A stretch of 6,081 nt of DNA, taken from NCBI GenBank assembly GCA_028690275.1, contig JAQVBN010000036.1, forward strand, positions 1-6,081. The letters run 5' to 3'. Source of the stretch: Minisyncoccota bacterium. Its GTDB lineage: Bacteria; Patescibacteriota; Minisyncoccia; Minisyncoccales; Minisyncoccaceae. Positions within the stretch are counted from its first letter, which is position 1; each line of letters begins with the position of its first letter. A program made the position numbers and the translations under genes. Below are positions 5,677 to 6,081 of the stretch, in pieces. The notes under the pieces were generated by a model that saw nothing but the letters and a program-made list of their open reading frames with translations, did not search any database and was not told the DNA's origin.

Positions 5677-5692
5677 AGAAACAAGAAAACAT

Positions 5693-6081
5693 ATGACTCA
5701 AGAAGAAATCTGGCAATCAGTACTGGCACAAATAAAACTAAACATTTCTTCTGCCAATTTTGCAACTTGGTTTGCAAACACAAGAATTTCGGAAATGGTG
5801 GGAGACGTGATTGTGATTTCTGTGCCCAATTCTTTTAGTAAGGAGTGGTTAGAACAAAAATATAAAACAGAGATTTTAAGAATTCTTAAATCTGTGGATT
5901 CTTCGATTAGAGACATTGAGTATATTATTGCTCCGACAAAACAAGTTTTTTTCAACAATAATTCGGTTAAGGTTAATGAAGAGCAATTGGGTTTTTCTGA
6001 ATTTGAAAAGGATGAGGAGACTAATTTAAATCCAAAATACGACTTAGACAAATTAATTGTTGGACCTTTTAATGAAATGGC
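5693..6081 (+). CDS. dnaA: Chromosomal replication initiator DnaA (3'-partial)
   Basis: The ATG at 5693 opens a frame with no stop to the right edge: 129 complete codons plus two bases. Residues 1 to about 80 match DnaA domain I, which self-associates and contacts the helicase: IWQSVLAQIK (6-15), ANFATWFANT (21-30), VISVPNSFSKEWLEQKY (41-57). A short, acidic, variable linker (domain II, about 81-111) follows. NPKYDLDKLIVGPFNEM (113-129) is the diagnostic entry to the AAA+ domain III, normally NPxYTFDxFVVGxxNxxA. The Walker motifs and the DNA-binding domain IV lie outside the window. DnaA binds the boxes just upstream and melts the origin. The start is supported by the domain I alignment and by the promoter ending 16 bp before it; no Shine-Dalgarno is present. 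Confidence 0.97.
   Translation, partial: MTQEEIWQSVLAQIKLNISSANFATWFANTRISEMVGDVIVISVPNSFSKEWLEQKYKTEILRILKSVDSSIRDIEYIIAPTKQVFFNNNSVKVNEEQLGFSEFEKDEETNLNPKYDLDKLIVGPFNEM

Larger units (their letters stand above)
5500..5692. other. Probable chromosomal replication origin (oriC) between rpmH and dnaA
   Basis: This 193-bp non-coding gap between divergent rpmH and dnaA is extremely AT-rich and holds a cluster of DnaA-box-like 9-mers, all on the plus strand and pointing at dnaA: TTTTCCACA (5597-5605), TTTTCCACT (5608-5616), TTATCAACA (5637-5645) and TTCTCCACA (5657-5665). A weaker TTATCTACT lies at 5577-5585. Spacings of 20, 11, 29 and 20 bp are near multiples of a helical turn. Several inverted repeats and both divergent promoters lie in the same gap. 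Origins next to dnaA with such clusters are well established in bacteria; that this one is active is inference. Confidence 0.82.

Noticed and set aside
5510..5716. Minus-strand 68-codon ORF across the origin gap
   Set aside because: It covers the DnaA boxes and both promoters, is Cys/Phe/Tyr-rich without family features, and overlaps the dnaA start.
5632..5838. Plus-strand 68-codon ORF overlapping the origin and the 5' end of dnaA
   Set aside because: It is out of frame with dnaA, crosses its promoter and has no plausible domain.
5698..6051. Minus-strand 117-codon ORF opposite dnaA
   Set aside because: It lies wholly within the well-supported dnaA frame; its sequence is a composition artefact with no recognisable motif.
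1..6081. UGA recoding (as in Gracilibacteria/SR1)
   Set aside because: All genes read at full family length in the standard code, with Trp at conserved sites encoded by TGG. UGA is unused as a stop in the eight terminators seen (six TAA, two TAG), but that is unremarkable in AT-rich DNA.
1..6081. CRISPR array, tRNA, rRNA or insertion sequence
   Set aside because: I found no spaced long direct repeats, cloverleaf-like sequences, rRNA segments or transposase motifs on either strand.

Overview
The window is AT-rich, gene-dense bacterial DNA spanning a chromosomal origin region. The best fit is a Candidate Phyla Radiation (Patescibacteria, Parcubacteria-like) genome. Three things point there: the origin-type order dnaA / rpmH-rnpA-yidC-khpB with trimmed proteins (YidC with no large extracytoplasmic domain, KhpB with no Jag-N domain); a neighbouring PrgI / TraC-like / VirB4 module with the VirB4 N-terminal region as a separate gene; and almost no Shine-Dalgarno sequences. 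The taxonomy is inference, and an AT-rich Firmicute is the main alternative. The standard genetic code works throughout.

Layout. Positions 2-937 (+) hold the C-terminal part of a gene that enters from the left; its product is soluble and not recognised, perhaps the tail of a VirB6/TrbL-type protein. Positions 993-3823 (+) hold a three-gene operon: a PrgI-family membrane protein, a TraC-like/VirB4 N-terminal protein, and a VirB4 ATPase with intact Walker A and B motifs. A promoter at 957-985 may give a leaderless transcript, and its -10 box lies inside repeated TAATGCA half-sites. A GAAA-loop hairpin (3823-3844) overlaps the stop codons of virB4 and of khpB and probably terminates transcription in both directions.

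Positions 3843-5499 (-) hold the classical rpmH-rnpA-yidC-khpB operon (ribosomal protein L34, RNase P protein, membrane insertase, KH/R3H RNA-binding protein), which is tightly packed and includes a 16-nt rnpA/yidC overlap. The 193-bp gap at 5500-5692 looks like oriC: four DnaA-box-like 9-mers on the + strand, several inverted repeats and two divergent promoters. dnaA starts at 5693 (+) and runs off the right edge.

How the genes fit together: dnaA and the gap form the replication-initiation locus, and the minus-strand operon makes translation, RNA-processing and membrane-insertion components co-directionally with the leftward fork. The secretion/conjugation-like module points towards the origin, so it would be transcribed head-on to that fork. 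It encodes an ATPase and an inner-membrane part of a type IV secretion-like machine; no relaxase, coupling protein or pilin is visible here.
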